Assembly (NCBI RefSeq): GCF_039555335.1
Contig: NC_092642.1
Span: forward strand, 24,588,262 to 24,652,261
Length of the DNA stretch: 64,000 nt
DNA from: Amphiura filiformis
Lineage: Eukaryota; Echinodermata; Ophiuroidea; Amphilepidida; Amphiuridae
Reading direction: 5' to 3'
The notes under the pieces are model-generated. The model had not been told where the DNA came from. It worked only from the letters and a program-made list of their open reading frames with translations, and searched no databases. A program made the translations under genes and the position numbers. Every line of letters starts with the position of its first letter. Within the stretch, counting starts at the first letter, position 1. Shown one piece after another: positions 21,898-31,550 of this stretch.

Positions 21898-24800
21898 ATG
21901 AGAAGAATACTAAAATTTTCATCGAACGCTAAATGGGAGCGTTTTAAAAAAATCAAGAGTGAATATACGGTAAAGGATCTACGAGCCATTGCGAAAAATG
22001 CTGGCCTGCAAGGAGATTGGAGACACACCCGCAAAACCGATCTGATAAAATTTCTTCAAGAAAACTATGTCTTAGATCCGCTGGATGCTCCGATACAAAA
22101 TATCGATGTACCCATTCTTGAACCAACGCCGTATACCACCACCCCCGTTCCACCCCAGATAGAAATAAAGCCAACGCAAGATTGGTCATTCTTGGATCCC
22201 CCCAAACCACCTCCCAGACGAACCAGATTTCAACGAAAGATTGCAAAGCTTTACAAACAGAAGGAAAAACCATTCGAAATTCAAGAAACCGAATCCGCTC
22301 TCAATCATTTTACGACTCGGTACAAAATCGATGGACGAGCTGGCTATATACCAAACACATTTTTAGCAGCAACTAAACAAACTGTTGTGAACCTTTTAAC
22401 CAACAATCGTCAAACAAGGGTTGTGCTAGTTCTTAGCTGCATGATGGAAAAGACGAATCTCCAAACGGGAAAACATATCACCAAAGAAGCCTTATTTACC
22501 TCCACTACGGATGTTAATCTGGAGGCAACTGATCTTGATGAATTATACAATAGGTGGTCTGAAAGAATTTTGGAAAACATTGCGTCATTTCAAAACAGCG
22601 GAAGCAATTGGGTATTCAAATCGATCGTAGACTTGAGCAGTCACACAGTTAAATACAAACCGATGAGTGGTTCGTCATACATTCCGACTCCAAAAGATCT
22701 AGCCAAAAGAAAGCGATCATCAATCCTAGAAATCATGACAACCAATGCTTCAAGTATTCTATCACTCGAGCCCTCAATCCAGTTTACGATAATCCAAATC
22801 GGGTAGACAAAAAACTAAAAGCAAAATCCAAAGAGCGCAATTGGGAAGGCATCCCCTTTCCAACCCCCCTTAAAGATATTGCCAAGTTTGAAAGGAACAA
22901 TCCTACAATTTCCGTCAATGTCTTGGGATACGCCGAAAAAAATTCATCCGAGAGGTTGTACAAAATAAAGTCTACCCGCTGAGAGTAGGTGCTAGCAATC
23001 GAAAACACGAAGTTAATCTTCTTTTAATTTCGGGTAAAAATAAGGATGGCCATGACACCCAACATTACTGCGTCATCAAGAGTATGAGCAGACTAATGGC
23101 GTCACAAGAGAGTAAAAATAGTCATGCTAGATATTATTGTATGCGATGTCTTACGTCCTACATCTCCAAACAAAAATTGGTGAAACATAAAGAGATATGT
23201 CAAAATAATGAAACCGTGAAAATTGAAATGCCTGATCCAGAGAAGGATTTATCTCAGTATTTTAAACATCATTTCAAGTCTCAGAACGTCCCCTTTGTCG
23301 TGTACGCCGACTTTGAATCCTTTACGACGCCGATACAAACCTGCCAACCGGAAGTTTCTCAGAAGACGACGAAATACCAAAAGCACGAACCTTCGGGCTT
23401 TTGCTACTACATCAAGTGTTTCGATGACTCGGTGTACACTCAAGAACCAGTGAAGATCACCAAGGAATCCGAGGACCAAGATGTGGCTCAGATTTTTGTG
23501 GAAACTCTAGAGCAAAACATCAAAGAGATCCATCAACAATTCAAGTTCCAAAAGGAAATGATCTTCGGGGAGCAAGAGCGAAAGATCATCAAAAAATCCA
23601 CCCACTGCCACATCTGTAAGGATCCACTGACTCCCGATGATAAAGATAATTACAACGTCAGAGACCACTGTCACTATAAGGGAACCTTTAGAGGAGCTGC
23701 TCACAATCAGTGCAATCTTGCTTACAGGAAACCAAAGTTCTTTCCCGTGATTTTCCATAATCTAGCCGGATATGACGCTCATCTGTTCATCAAGAATCTT
23801 GGCAAGACCGAGGGAGAGATCGACTGTATTCCTTCCAACGAAGAGAAGTACATCTCATTCACCAAGAAGATATTGGTTGACACCTTTACCAATAAGGAAG
23901 GAAAAGAAGTCGATGTCAAGCGTGATCTCAGATTTATCGACAGCTTCAAATTTATGGCTGCTGGACTTGGCAAACTCGTCGAAAATTTGGATGAGTTTTC
24001 TGAATTACCGAAATTTTATCAGGATGAACAACTTCAGCTGCTCTTGAGAAAAGGGGTGTATCCGTACGATCACGTCAACTCTTTGGAAAAACTCCAGGAG
24101 ACTAGTCTTCCACCCAAAGACACCTTCTACTCCAAACTCAACGAAGAACACATTTCCGATGAGGATTATGAACACGCTCAAAAGGTGTGGAATACCTTCG
24201 AGATGAAAACCATGAGGGAGTACCACGATTTGTATCTCAAGTCGGACGTTCTTCTTCTAGCGGATGTTTTTGAGAGTTTTAGGAAACTATGCTTGAAAAA
24301 TTACAAATTAGATCCTTGTTGGTACTACACAGCTCCTGGACTTTCCTACGACGCCATGCTGAAAACGACGGGTGTAAAATTGGAACTCCTTGTGGATTAT
24401 GACATGGCTATGATGATCGAAAAAGGGATCAGAGGTGGGGTTTCCATGATATCAACCAGATATTCAGAAGCAAATAACAAATACATGGGATCCGATTACG
24501 ATCCGAGCAAGCCCTTCAAGTATATCCAATACCTCGACAATAATAACCTTTATGGCTCGGCGATGAGTCAACCATTGCCAACCGGAGGTTTTGAGTGGAT
24601 GACTCCGAAACAGCTAGATTCTTGGGATGAAATCCCATGCATTCTTGAAGTGGATCTGGAATACCCTAAGAAGCTACACGACCTTCATAACGACTATCCC
24701 CTAGCTCCTGAGAGAGTCACCGTAAACAGGGTGGAAAAACTCATTCCAAATCTTGGAGATAAGGAAAAGTACGTTATTCACCACACGGCTTTGAAACAAT

Positions 24801-25726
24801 GTCTAGACCTTGGACTCAAATTAACCAAGATTCACAGAGGAATCATATTTAATGAGAGTCCCTTTATGAAAAAGTACATCGATCTGAATACCGAGCTTCG
24901 CAAAAATGCAAACTCGGAGTTTGAAAAGGATTTTTTCAAATTGATGAATAACTCGGTTTTTGGCAAAACTATGGAAAACATCAGAAATCGCGTCAATGTC
25001 CATCTCGTGAATTCGGAACACAAAGCCATCAAATTAGCCGCAAAACCCAACTACCAGCGATGCACAATCTTTGATGAAAATCTTGTGGCTGTTCACATGA
25101 AGAAAACCTCGCTGTACTTCAACAAGCCGATCTATCTCGGAATGAGCATCCTGGATATCTCAAAGACAATGATGTACGACTTCCACTACAATTACATCAA
25201 GAAAAAGTACGGAGACAAAGCGAAGCTCTGTCTGACAGACACGGATTCGCTACTTTATGAAATCGAGACCGAAGATTTCTACAAGGATATCGCTCAAGAC
25301 GTGGACCGCTACTTTGACACTTCCAACTACCCAGCTGATCATCCGTCGGGAATTCCGACGGGAAAGAACAAAAAAGTTCCCGGCATGTTCAAGGACGAAG
25401 CCGGAGGAAAGCAGATAGTGGAATTTGTTGGACTGAGAGCAAAGTTGTACTCTTTCAGAATGCATGAGGGAAACGAGGAAAAGAGGTGCAAAGGAGTAAA
25501 GAAAGCGGTCGTCGAAAGAAAGATTACCTTCGACGACTACAAATGCTGTCTCTTCGATGAGAAACCTCAGACGAGAACGATGAATGTGATTAGGAGTTAC
25601 AAGCACGAGGTGTACACTGAAACCGTTAACAAAGTCGCGCTCGATTCCAAAGATGATAAGAGAAGTATACTTGAGGACAAAATTCACACACATGCGATTG
25701 GACACTACGCCGTAAAACTTGAATAA
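21898..25726 (+). pseudogene. polB: Family B DNA polymerase (protein-primed type), three-frame gene
   Basis: Replicative polymerase of Polintons. The N-terminal frame (21898-22806) has a SAP-like TVKDLRAIAKNAGL helix pair at residues 24-57. The last frame (23084-25726) holds a C2H2-like finger (CMRC...HKEIC), exonuclease motif I (YADFES, about codon 73), an endonuclease VII/HNH-like insert (CHIC..DHCHYKGTFRG, codons 174-210), exonuclease II (HNLAGYDAHLF, about 224) and exonuclease III (YLKSD, about 383). Polymerase motifs A (YLDNNNLYG, about 482), B (LMNNSVFGK, about 620) and C (LTDTDS, about 717) follow. All catalytic acids are present. Family homology runs continuously across 22735-23084 in a third frame, so two frame breaks (about 22715-22740 and about 22955-22965) split the N-terminal part. 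Convergent with the integrase, 6 bases apart. Confidence 0.93.
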
Positions 25727-25732
25727 GAAAAT

Positions 25733-26739
25733 TTACTTCAAAACTCTGTCGGGTGGCAACTGTGTGCCCTCGGGTACTATCATAAGCTCCTGTCTAACAA
25801 ACGCTCTTTTTGGTGCACCTTCACTCAAATAGTACAAAATTGGATCACCCGGAGTCCTCACGATACTATCAACCGTGTAAGTTTCCAGAGACCAAATGGG
25901 ATCGGTTGCGCGTCTTCTCTCACCTCCTCCAACTCTCCGGGAGCGTACAAATACCTCAATCTCACGTTACCTGGAATTTTAATCTCATTTTTCAACTTCT
26001 GTGGAGCTGAAGACATCGTTTCAATCTTTTTCTTCTTGATAGCATCAACCGGTTTCATTCCTATCAGCCGAGTCTCTTCGCTGTTCAAAGCTCTGATCAC
26101 ATCCGGAAGCCTACCCACCCACTCGGTAGACCTCACATTTTTCTGACCACGAGCTTCCATCAGTATTTCCTGCGAGTACTGATGGCCAAACAGTCTTTCA
26201 GCCAAAGTTCTGTTGAATCTTTCAACAATTGCCTGAGCTCTATGTTGACCAGGCAACCCTCTTCTGATATCGACCTTGTGCTTTTTCATCACTTCGTTCA
26301 CTTTGCCCATGAATTCTCTTCCAGGATCGACCTGCAGAAGCTTCGGCCACTTTAAAACTCGAGAGTAAATTTTTTCAAATGCCTTAGACACCTCCCCAGA
26401 TTCCTTCGAGCTCAGAGGCTCAGCTTCCTTGTATCTGCTCGCGACATCCACCACAGTCAACGCGTACTTGTAAAGCTTTTTTCCTTTACTCGGTCTGTCG
26501 TGAGGGAGAAACAACAAATCGGCTTGATGAACTTCATTAGGTACACTTACGTTAAATTTTGCTCTGGGAATGTACTTCGGAGGTGGTAGGTAAATTTGCC
26601 ACTGAGTCTGCTTTTTTAAAAAATTTCTAGCTTTTTCTTTCGTCACTCCAACCTCTTTCGCCAGCTTGTCTATCGCAGAAACACCCTTCCAATACCCTCT
26701 CGGACTGTAGTAAACCTTAGATATTTTAGTTTCAGCCAT
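25733..26739 (-). pseudogene. Retrovirus-like DDE integrase, C-terminal frame break
   Basis: Inserts the element DNA into host chromosomes. The long frame (26739 down to 25858) has the catalytic triad D74 (HQADLLF), D138 (VDPGREF) and E173 (IVERFN), i.e. D,D(34-35)E spacing, as in rve integrases. An N-terminal helix-turn-helix-like part (AIDKLAKEVGVTKEKARNF) stands where other integrases have their zinc domain. Homology to the family's C-terminal domain continues in another frame from about 25920 down to a stop at 25733, so one indel near GAGGAGG (about 25915-25930) truncates it. The start ATG follows AAAATAAAAG. Confidence 0.92.
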
Positions 26740-26810
26740 CTTTTATTTTTAGCCTCGATTTAAAAATAAAAACAGTTTAAGAAAATCCCGGCTAATAAAA
26801 AAAAAAAAAA
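26740..26810. promoter_or_regulatory. Divergent start region, integrase / OB-like gene
   Basis: 71 bases separate the two divergent ATGs. The integrase side reads AAAATAAAAGATGGC and the other side GGCTAATAAAAAA... running into ATGGC. No gene ends here, so the AATAAAA motifs cannot be poly(A) signals of a neighbour. Confidence 0.6.
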
Positions 26811-27167
26811 ATGGCAAAACAATCAAGCATACTGAAGGTGGAATTTGAGCACTTGTTAGAAGAGCAAAAAGGATCCTCAATTTTGAAATGGGTTGAACTA
26901 GAAGAAGGTGGAATTTACAAAATTACCAATTTTGAGATCATGGAAACCAGGGTTGGAAAATCCGGAGTTATCACTCTCAGTGATAACACTCGAGTTTGGA
27001 GTTGTTCTACCCTAACAAAAAGGCTAGAGAACTTGGACTTGGACTTCGGTAAATCAATAGCTTTTGTTAAACCCACGGGCAAAAAAGAAAGCAAAACAAC
27101 CGGGAACATGTACCACAGTTTTGACCTTGTAGTGAAAGAGTTGGAATATGATGAAGACTCAGACTAG
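26811..27167 (+). CDS. 118-aa protein, possible OB-fold ssDNA-binding protein
   Basis: Intact frame starting MAKQSSILKVEFEHLL. Residues 30-110 alternate beta-like segments (GGIYKITNFEIMETRVG, GVITLSDNTRVWSC, SIAFVKPTGKKES, MYHSFDLVV) and end in an acidic tail EYDEDSD. A five-strand barrel plus acidic tail is the usual build of small replication ssDNA-binding proteins, and position next to polymerase and integrase fits. The OB assignment is inferred from pattern, not from a recognised motif. The gene ends 22 bases before a perfect 18-bp hairpin. Confidence 0.5.
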   Translation: MAKQSSILKVEFEHLLEEQKGSSILKWVELEEGGIYKITNFEIMETRVGKSGVITLSDNTRVWSCSTLTKRLENLDLDFGKSIAFVKPTGKKESKTTGNMYHSFDLVVKELEYDEDSD

Positions 27168-27189
27168 TCGTACAGTCTACCATAACCAA

Positions 27190-27230
27190 AAAAAATCTCC
27201 TTTAGACATTCAGTCTAAAGGAGATTTTTT
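27190..27230. terminator. Perfect 18-bp hairpin, A-stem-T (H1)
   Basis: Arms AAAAAATCTCCTTTAGAC (27190-27207) and GTCTAAAGGAGATTTTTT (27213-27230) pair perfectly around the loop ATTCA. It lies just after the stop of the 118-aa gene and before the next ATG. Proposed 3'-end signal. Confidence 0.8.
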
Positions 27231-27242
27231 ATTGTTACAAAA

Positions 27243-27851
27243 ATGAAGTGTACGAGTAAATATAAGCGTTGTTTTTGCAAATTGTGTAAAAAGAAAACTC
27301 GCCTTCGAAAACAGAACAAAAAACCGATTTGTCTATACGGTACTGAATTTAATCAGTTGTTTAAAGAACCCGCGCGAGTGCAAAGCCTGCCAAAATGTAA
27401 AAATTGCAACTCAGAATATATAGTAGACGATGTGTGTTATGATTGTGGTTTAGAAAATGACGCGTCTCTTAACGAGAACTCACCCCGAGTTAACATCGAC
27501 CAAATTCGACAATCGAAAAAGTACTGCGAAACCAAGACCTACCAGTTTGAAGAATACATCGAAATCTATCGAGGAAATGTTACGAGTACTTCTGAGATTT
27601 TGATCGACGAGTTTGTTACAAAAATGAAGTGTACGAGTAAATACAAGCGTTGTTTTTGCAAATTGTGTAAAAAGAAAACTCGCCTTCGAAAACAGAACAA
27701 AAAACCGATTTGTCTATACGGTACTGAATTTAATCAGTTGTTTAAAGAACCCGCGCGAGTGCAAAGTATACCAAATTGTTACTCAAAATACAGTGGAAAT
27801 GTTACGAGTACTTTTGAGATTTTGATCGACGAATTTGTTAAAAAAAAATAA
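27243..27851 (+). CDS. Zinc-ribbon protein, VLTF3/TFIIB-like, internally duplicated
   Basis: 202 aa. The first half has a basic Cys-rich start (CFCKLCKKKTRLRKQNKKPIC), a zinc ribbon (CKNC, 9 residues, CYDC; residues 52-68) and a segment Y.FEEYIEIYRGNVTSTSEILIDEF resembling the conserved part of poxvirus VLTF3-like late transcription factors. From 27624 the DNA repeats the gene almost exactly (one T/C change in the first 150 bases) but lacks the ribbon. The first unit has lost its stop, so two copies are fused in frame. Unlike most genes here the ATG is not preceded by AATAAAA. The transcription-factor role is inferred from the ribbon and remains uncertain. Confidence 0.5.
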   Translation: MKCTSKYKRCFCKLCKKKTRLRKQNKKPICLYGTEFNQLFKEPARVQSLPKCKNCNSEYIVDDVCYDCGLENDASLNENSPRVNIDQIRQSKKYCETKTYQFEEYIEIYRGNVTSTSEILIDEFVTKMKCTSKYKRCFCKLCKKKTRLRKQNKKPICLYGTEFNQLFKEPARVQSIPNCYSKYSGNVTSTFEILIDEFVKKK

Positions 27852-27865
27852 AAAAAAATAAAAAA

Positions 27866-28222
27866 TTGTTCGAGTCCCTGAGTAAAAAAGACTTGTTAAA
27901 AGTCTTGAGATCAGACCCAAAAGCCATTCACAAGATTTACTACGAAATTACGGGCAATTTTCCCGTTGATTTTTGTCACGATCGCATTAATTTGTTATGC
28001 GATCTTGATAATATACTGAAAATTTATTTACAAAATAAACCCAAGAGAAATAATTTTAACATCCACTACACTCTTTTTTACCTACTCAAACGAAGAAATT
28101 ATCCCGTAACTCTCGATGATTTTCCAGAGATTAGAGGCTCAGCTCCCACCCAAATACTTTTATCCAAAGTATTTGATAGCGACCACACCGGTTCCGAGCA
28201 ATCCCAGTCCGAGCAAAGCTAA
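27866..28222 (+). CDS. 118-aa protein, unknown; no ATG at start
   Basis: The open frame begins after AATAAAAAA with TTG where ATG would be expected (27866). Either the start was mutated or a base was misread. The sequence has helical Leu/Lys-rich parts (KKDLLKVLRSDPKAIHKIYYEI) and a Ser/Gln tail (SEQSQSEQS). Its 3' end overlaps the end of the convergent minus-strand gene by about 60 bases. No family recognised. Confidence 0.45.
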   Translation: MFESLSKKDLLKVLRSDPKAIHKIYYEITGNFPVDFCHDRINLLCDLDNILKIYLQNKPKRNNFNIHYTLFYLLKRRNYPVTLDDFPEIRGSAPTQILLSKVFDSDHTGSEQSQSEQS

Positions 28223-28584
28223 TTCCCCGTTCTGGATCGATTTTGTTTGATCTTCGTCGAGATACTCTCCATCATAAAGTTGTGGTTCGGGTGGAAAAGA
28301 ATCCATCAAAATTCCCGTTAAATTATAATACTGTCTCATCGCGTCATCGACGTCCGAAAAGGTTCTCTCCGCGTGACCCTGTTTTTTAATTGATCGTTGA
28401 TGTAATCTATTCTTGAAAGACGCGCTAGATTCCAAGAATCTCGGTCGTGCTGAAGTTTTTCGAGAGCGAGATCGTGTCTTTTGCGTTCTTCCGAACTACT
28501 GAGAGAGTTGAACAGATAATTGCTCCCTGAAAATGCCAAAGCGTTAACCATGGCTCCACCAACCATGAATGCGATCGACGCCAT
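28160..28584 (-). pseudogene. Conserved Polinton membrane protein, frame-broken
   Basis: The first frame (28584 to about 28380) starts MASIAFMVGGAMVNALAFSG and continues with a charged helix (EERKRHDLALEKLQHDRDSW). The second frame (to 28160) has DDAMRQYYNLTG, PPEPQLYDGEY and a C-terminal membrane segment (LALLGLGLLGTGVVAIKYF). This layout (hydrophobic N-terminus, coiled coil, C-terminal TM) is one I associate with a recurrent Polinton gene of unknown role, probably virion- or membrane-linked. The break lies at a T6 run at about 28382. The start ATG follows AAAATAAAGAG. Confidence 0.7.
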
Positions 28585-28664
28585 TTTTCTCTTTATTTTA
28601 AAATTAAAAAAAATGAATGTTTTGCAGTCGCGGTTATAATTTCAGGAAGTGGTTGAAAAAATCA

Positions 28665-28979
28665 CTAATTAGCCATATAATAGTCGTACCAATTCATACA
28701 GTGTTCGGTTTCATATTTTTCATAGAATTGTCCTTTTCCCGTATGAAAAAATAAAACAGCGGGCTCTTCTTTTACTTCTGACGGTACGGCTACGATGTAT
28801 AGAGCCAACCAATTATAACAACGAATTTCAGCCTCTACATCAGGAATATCGGCCCAAATAAGAGGATCTACCTTTAATCGGTCACCATTGGCGAGGAAGT
28901 GAATTCCGGTTTCAACATCGATCTTGGTAACTTTGTAATCTTTGTTCAACTCTAGATCTTCAATTTTCAAAAGTGCCAT
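28665..28979 (-). CDS. 104-aa Polinton protein, unknown
   Basis: Intact, starts MALLKIEDLELNKDYKVTK after AATAAAAGC. The first 50 residues look beta-rich (DYKVTKIDVETGIHFLANGDRLKV), and the tail is aromatic (NWYDYYMAN). No membrane segment. Function unknown. Confidence 0.6.
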   Translation of the reverse strand: MALLKIEDLELNKDYKVTKIDVETGIHFLANGDRLKVDPLIWADIPDVEAEIRCYNWLALYIVAVPSEVKEEPAVLFFHTGKGQFYEKYETEHCMNWYDYYMAN

Positions 28980-28996
28980 GCTTTTATTATTAATTA

Positions 28997-29035
28997 AAAA
29001 ACCCTCTTAGCACAGATAGTGCTAAGAGGGTTTTT
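28997..29035. terminator. Perfect 17-bp hairpin (H2)
   Basis: AAAAACCCTCTTAGCAC pairs with GTGCTAAGAGGGTTTTT around the loop AGATA. It lies 35-70 bases past the stop (29070) of the minus-strand gene that reads toward it, matching the other 3'-end hairpins. Confidence 0.8.
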
Positions 29036-29069
29036 AATATACCTACCTTGACAGAATGTTTCCCTTGGA

Positions 29070-29312
29070 CTAAGCCATAATTTGATCCGGAAGAATTCCT
29101 TGATTCACGAGCCAATCTCTGAGCATCGTAGCCGAATAGACGCTCAAAGTCAACTTTACAATATCCTCCACATCAAGCTGCGAGAGATTAGCCGGCTTCA
29201 TTTTTAGGAACTTTTTCATAACGAACGAGTTAGCCCATATACCGAGGCTTATCGTTGTTGCGTGATACGCGCCGTTTACGATCATATCTACGTTTGGATT
29301 GGTTTCTGCCAT
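29070..29312 (-). CDS. 80-aa conserved Polinton protein
   Basis: Starts MAETNPNVDMIVNGAYHATT after CAATAAAGAAG. It has a moderately hydrophobic helix (TISLGIWANSFVMKKFLKM) and a conserved-looking end (ATMLRDWLVNQGILPDQIM). I recognise the layout from Polinton gene sets, but not a function. Followed by hairpin H2. Confidence 0.65.
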   Translation of the reverse strand: MAETNPNVDMIVNGAYHATTISLGIWANSFVMKKFLKMKPANLSQLDVEDIVKLTLSVYSATMLRDWLVNQGILPDQIMA

Positions 29313-29326
29313 CTTCTTTATTGTAA

Positions 29327-29542
29327 CTAAAAATCATCGAAAGGATCGACTTTTGGTTGATGATCGACCACTGTGGTCACGGTGGGTGGGCTTTCAGTCG
29401 TACCGTTTAAGGTAGAATACCCATATGCCACTATCCCTCCAACGACGACGACCGCTCCTCCAACAAGAACTGGACCTGACAACCAGTTTGACACGTCTGA
29501 AGGCATGGTCTCAGGTGTATCTTTGGATGGTGTTGCTTGCAT
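29327..29542 (-). CDS. 71-aa single-pass membrane protein
   Basis: Residues 25-45 (GPVLVGGAVVVVGGIVAYGY) form one clear membrane helix, followed by a polar tail ending DPFDDF. The ATG is only a few bases after the stop of the upstream gene and lacks its own AATAAAA motif. It is probably co-transcribed with the 69-aa gene. Role unknown. Confidence 0.6.
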   Translation of the reverse strand: MQATPSKDTPETMPSDVSNWLSGPVLVGGAVVVVGGIVAYGYSTLNGTTESPPTVTTVVDHQPKVDPFDDF

Positions 29543-29545
29543 TGC

Positions 29546-29755
29546 TTAAGAGGCTTTCATTTTTGCTGCCCTTTCTTTGTTTCTTGCGGCTAATGCTTTT
29601 CCAGCGGCAACCCGGTTCGGGTTTTTTACTTTTGCTTGATTCACTCCTGCCGTCACTTTTGTCGGAGGCGTCGTGTCCGCTGCTGGAACGACCACCTTGG
29701 GTGGAACGTCTACCTTAGGCGGAATGTCTACTGATTTGGTTTCTTGATCACTCAT
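29546..29755 (-). CDS. 69-aa Pro-rich, basic-tailed protein
   Basis: Starts MSDQETKSVDIPPKVDVPPK right after AATAAAAG. A Val-Pro-rich N-terminus is followed by a basic helix (NRVAAGKALAARNKERAAKM). The tail type is familiar from Polintons and may bind nucleic acid or a partner; this is inference. Confidence 0.55.
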   Translation of the reverse strand: MSDQETKSVDIPPKVDVPPKVVVPAADTTPPTKVTAGVNQAKVKNPNRVAAGKALAARNKERAAKMKAS

Positions 29756-29783
29756 CTTTTATTATTAGAAAAAAACTGAGCAA

Positions 29784-29966
29784 ATTACTCAAGTACCTGA
29801 GTAACACATGAGTAACATTACTCAAGTACCTGAGTAACACCTGAGTAACATTACTCAAGTACCTGAGTAACATTACTCAAGTACCTGAGTAACACCTGAG
29901 TAACATTACTCAAGTACCTGAGTAACACCTGAGTAACATTACTCAAGTACCTGAGTAACACCTGAG
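29784..29966. repeat. 33-bp palindromic minisatellite in divergent intergenic region
   Basis: Six copies of ACTCAAGTACCTGAGT, mostly in a 33-base unit that continues AACACCTGAGTAACATT; one unit is only 22 bases. Each core is an imperfect palindrome centred on GTAC. It sits in the 336-base gap (29756-30091) between outward-facing gene clusters, where a control region or replication origin could lie. Confidence 0.85.
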
Positions 29967-30091
29967 TGAAAGCTGAAATTTTCTTTGAAACTTCATTTTA
30001 AAGTTTTGATAAATAATTATAAACAAAAATCAGGCATTGATCATCGGAACCGAGATTGGTGTTTTAATAGCGGACACGGAAACTCAGTAAG

Positions 30092-30788
30092 ATGATGGAT
30101 TCGTTCTCCGAAGAATCAGATTTCAGCGACGAATGCGACGCGTTCGATCCGCTGTACTGCGATTCAAGAGGGGAGCATCTCACCCTATCGCAGAGGGTAA
30201 AAAGAAGCAGAGAGAGGATCGCCGAGAAAAGAGAGGTCGAGCTCCTAAAGACGCGACTTCTGGTGGAAGAGATCGCTCAGGGCAAATTTCCCAGGAAAAA
30301 ATGCCCTACAAAGAGGACGAGCCCCGGTGACGCTGGTTCACTTCCTCTCGTTCGGTTGCAAGAACTCGGTCTACGAAAAAGAGATAACCTGGGAAAGACA
30401 GTGCGACTGCAAGAGACCGGATCTGCATAAAAAATCGCAAGTTGTTCCAAAACCCGAGCCGGCGATCGTGATCCAAAAAAGCAACCCAAAGACGTGGAGC
30501 AACCTCTTCAAGACCGAAGCCACCATCGCGGAGGAAGATAGAAGGAGGGAGGAGAGCGCAAAGAGGTTAGAACGGCAACGTCTCGAAAGGCTCGAGCGCG
30601 AAAAACGACGCGCCCCCAGGATGATAATCCGACTGTGCAAGTTTTACCAGCAAAATAAGCCGTGCCCCAACATCAAAGAATGCAAAGACGCTCACTCTCC
30701 CAGAGATTTTGAACAAGAGTGTAGATTTGGAAAGAGTTGCAAATTTTTAAAAAATAAAAGGTGTAAATTTTTACACAGTAAATCATAA
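30092..30788 (+). pseudogene. Tandem CCCH zinc-finger protein, one frame break
   Basis: First frame (30092 to about 30325): acidic start (SEESDFSDECDAFDP) and a Lys/Arg/Glu helix. Second frame (to 30788): long charged coiled coil (EEDRRREESAKRLERQRLER) and two C-terminal fingers, CKFYQQNKPCPNIKECKDAH (exact C-x8-C-x5-C-x3-H) and CRFGKSCKFLKNKRCKFLH (C-x5-C-x7-C-x3-H). CCCH pairs of this kind usually bind RNA. The break is at a CCCC run (about 30323). The start lacks the AATAAAA motif, unlike most genes here, so it may belong to another expression class. Confidence 0.75.
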
Positions 30789-30880
30789 AGAAGTCGTCGA
30801 AAAAATGTTCGAGGGATAGATTTTTTTAGTTTTGAAACTTTTGTAATATTTTTTTTTTTTTTTAAAGTTTAGTCAAACTA

Positions 30881-30925
30881 AAAAAAAATGCTCGAGAGGA
30901 ATCGTTCCTCTTGAGCATTTTTTTT
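30881..30925. terminator. 21-bp hairpin with one G-T pair (H3)
   Basis: Arms 30881-30901 and 30905-30925 (core GCTCGAGAGGAA with TTCCTCTTGAGC) flanked by A8 and T8. It lies between two convergent genes (stops 30788 and 30989), so one signal may serve both. Confidence 0.8.
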
Positions 30926-30988
30926 AACCCTTTGAGTCGCCGTTAGTATTCAAAGGTTAATCAATCACATCAATACTTGGGGAGTCGT

Positions 30989-31530
30989 CTACTGTGCACT
31001 TCGCTTCTGGTGGAAAGTCAACTTTTTAACACCGTTGCTAGTTAACAGAATAGCCTCCAACGGAGCTAGCATACGTCCAAAACTATGATACAGCCCACAG
31101 GTCCATTTGTTTAAAGCTAAATCAATAAAGGGCCCTTCGTTCAGAGACTCTTCCAGAGCATCGCGATCGGTAATCGCCAAATTTTTGGAAGGAAGAGTCC
31201 GACCAAATTTACGTAAGCGGTAACGAAGTGCTTTTTCATTGACCTGGTCACTATCCCACCCATGTGAGCCTCGTATCTGGCGTAGAGTCTCATCAGACTC
31301 TTTTGATCAAGCCTATCGATCTCAGCGGAGGTTATGCTCTTTCCCAAATACTCTTTGCTTTTTCCTGCCTCTGCTACGCCTATCAACCGTTCCCGCAGCT
31401 GTTCCGTTTCGCCAGACTCCCTCACAGGTTCCTCCCGTGTAGCCGTACCGTCTAAGGTAGACATTTCGCCTATGGTGGGCAGAACGTCCACGGTCATCGC
31501 CTCGTTAACTATATCTTCAATTTCAGTCAT
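30989..31530 (-). pseudogene. Conserved Polinton protein, frame-broken
   Basis: The first frame (31530 to about 31180) is acidic at its start and contains DQKSLMRLYARYEAHMGG followed by LVGLFLPKIW. The second (to 30989) has ESLNEGPFIDLALN and TCGLYHSFGRMLAPLEAILLT. I recognise the order from Polintons as one gene of unknown role, possibly virion-associated. The break is at an A5/T5 run near 31182. Confidence 0.65.
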
Positions 31531-31550
31531 CTTGCTTTTTTATCTTAAGA

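Noticed and set aside
29784..29966. CRISPR array
   Set aside because: The units are contiguous tandem repeats without unique spacers, in an animal mobile element.
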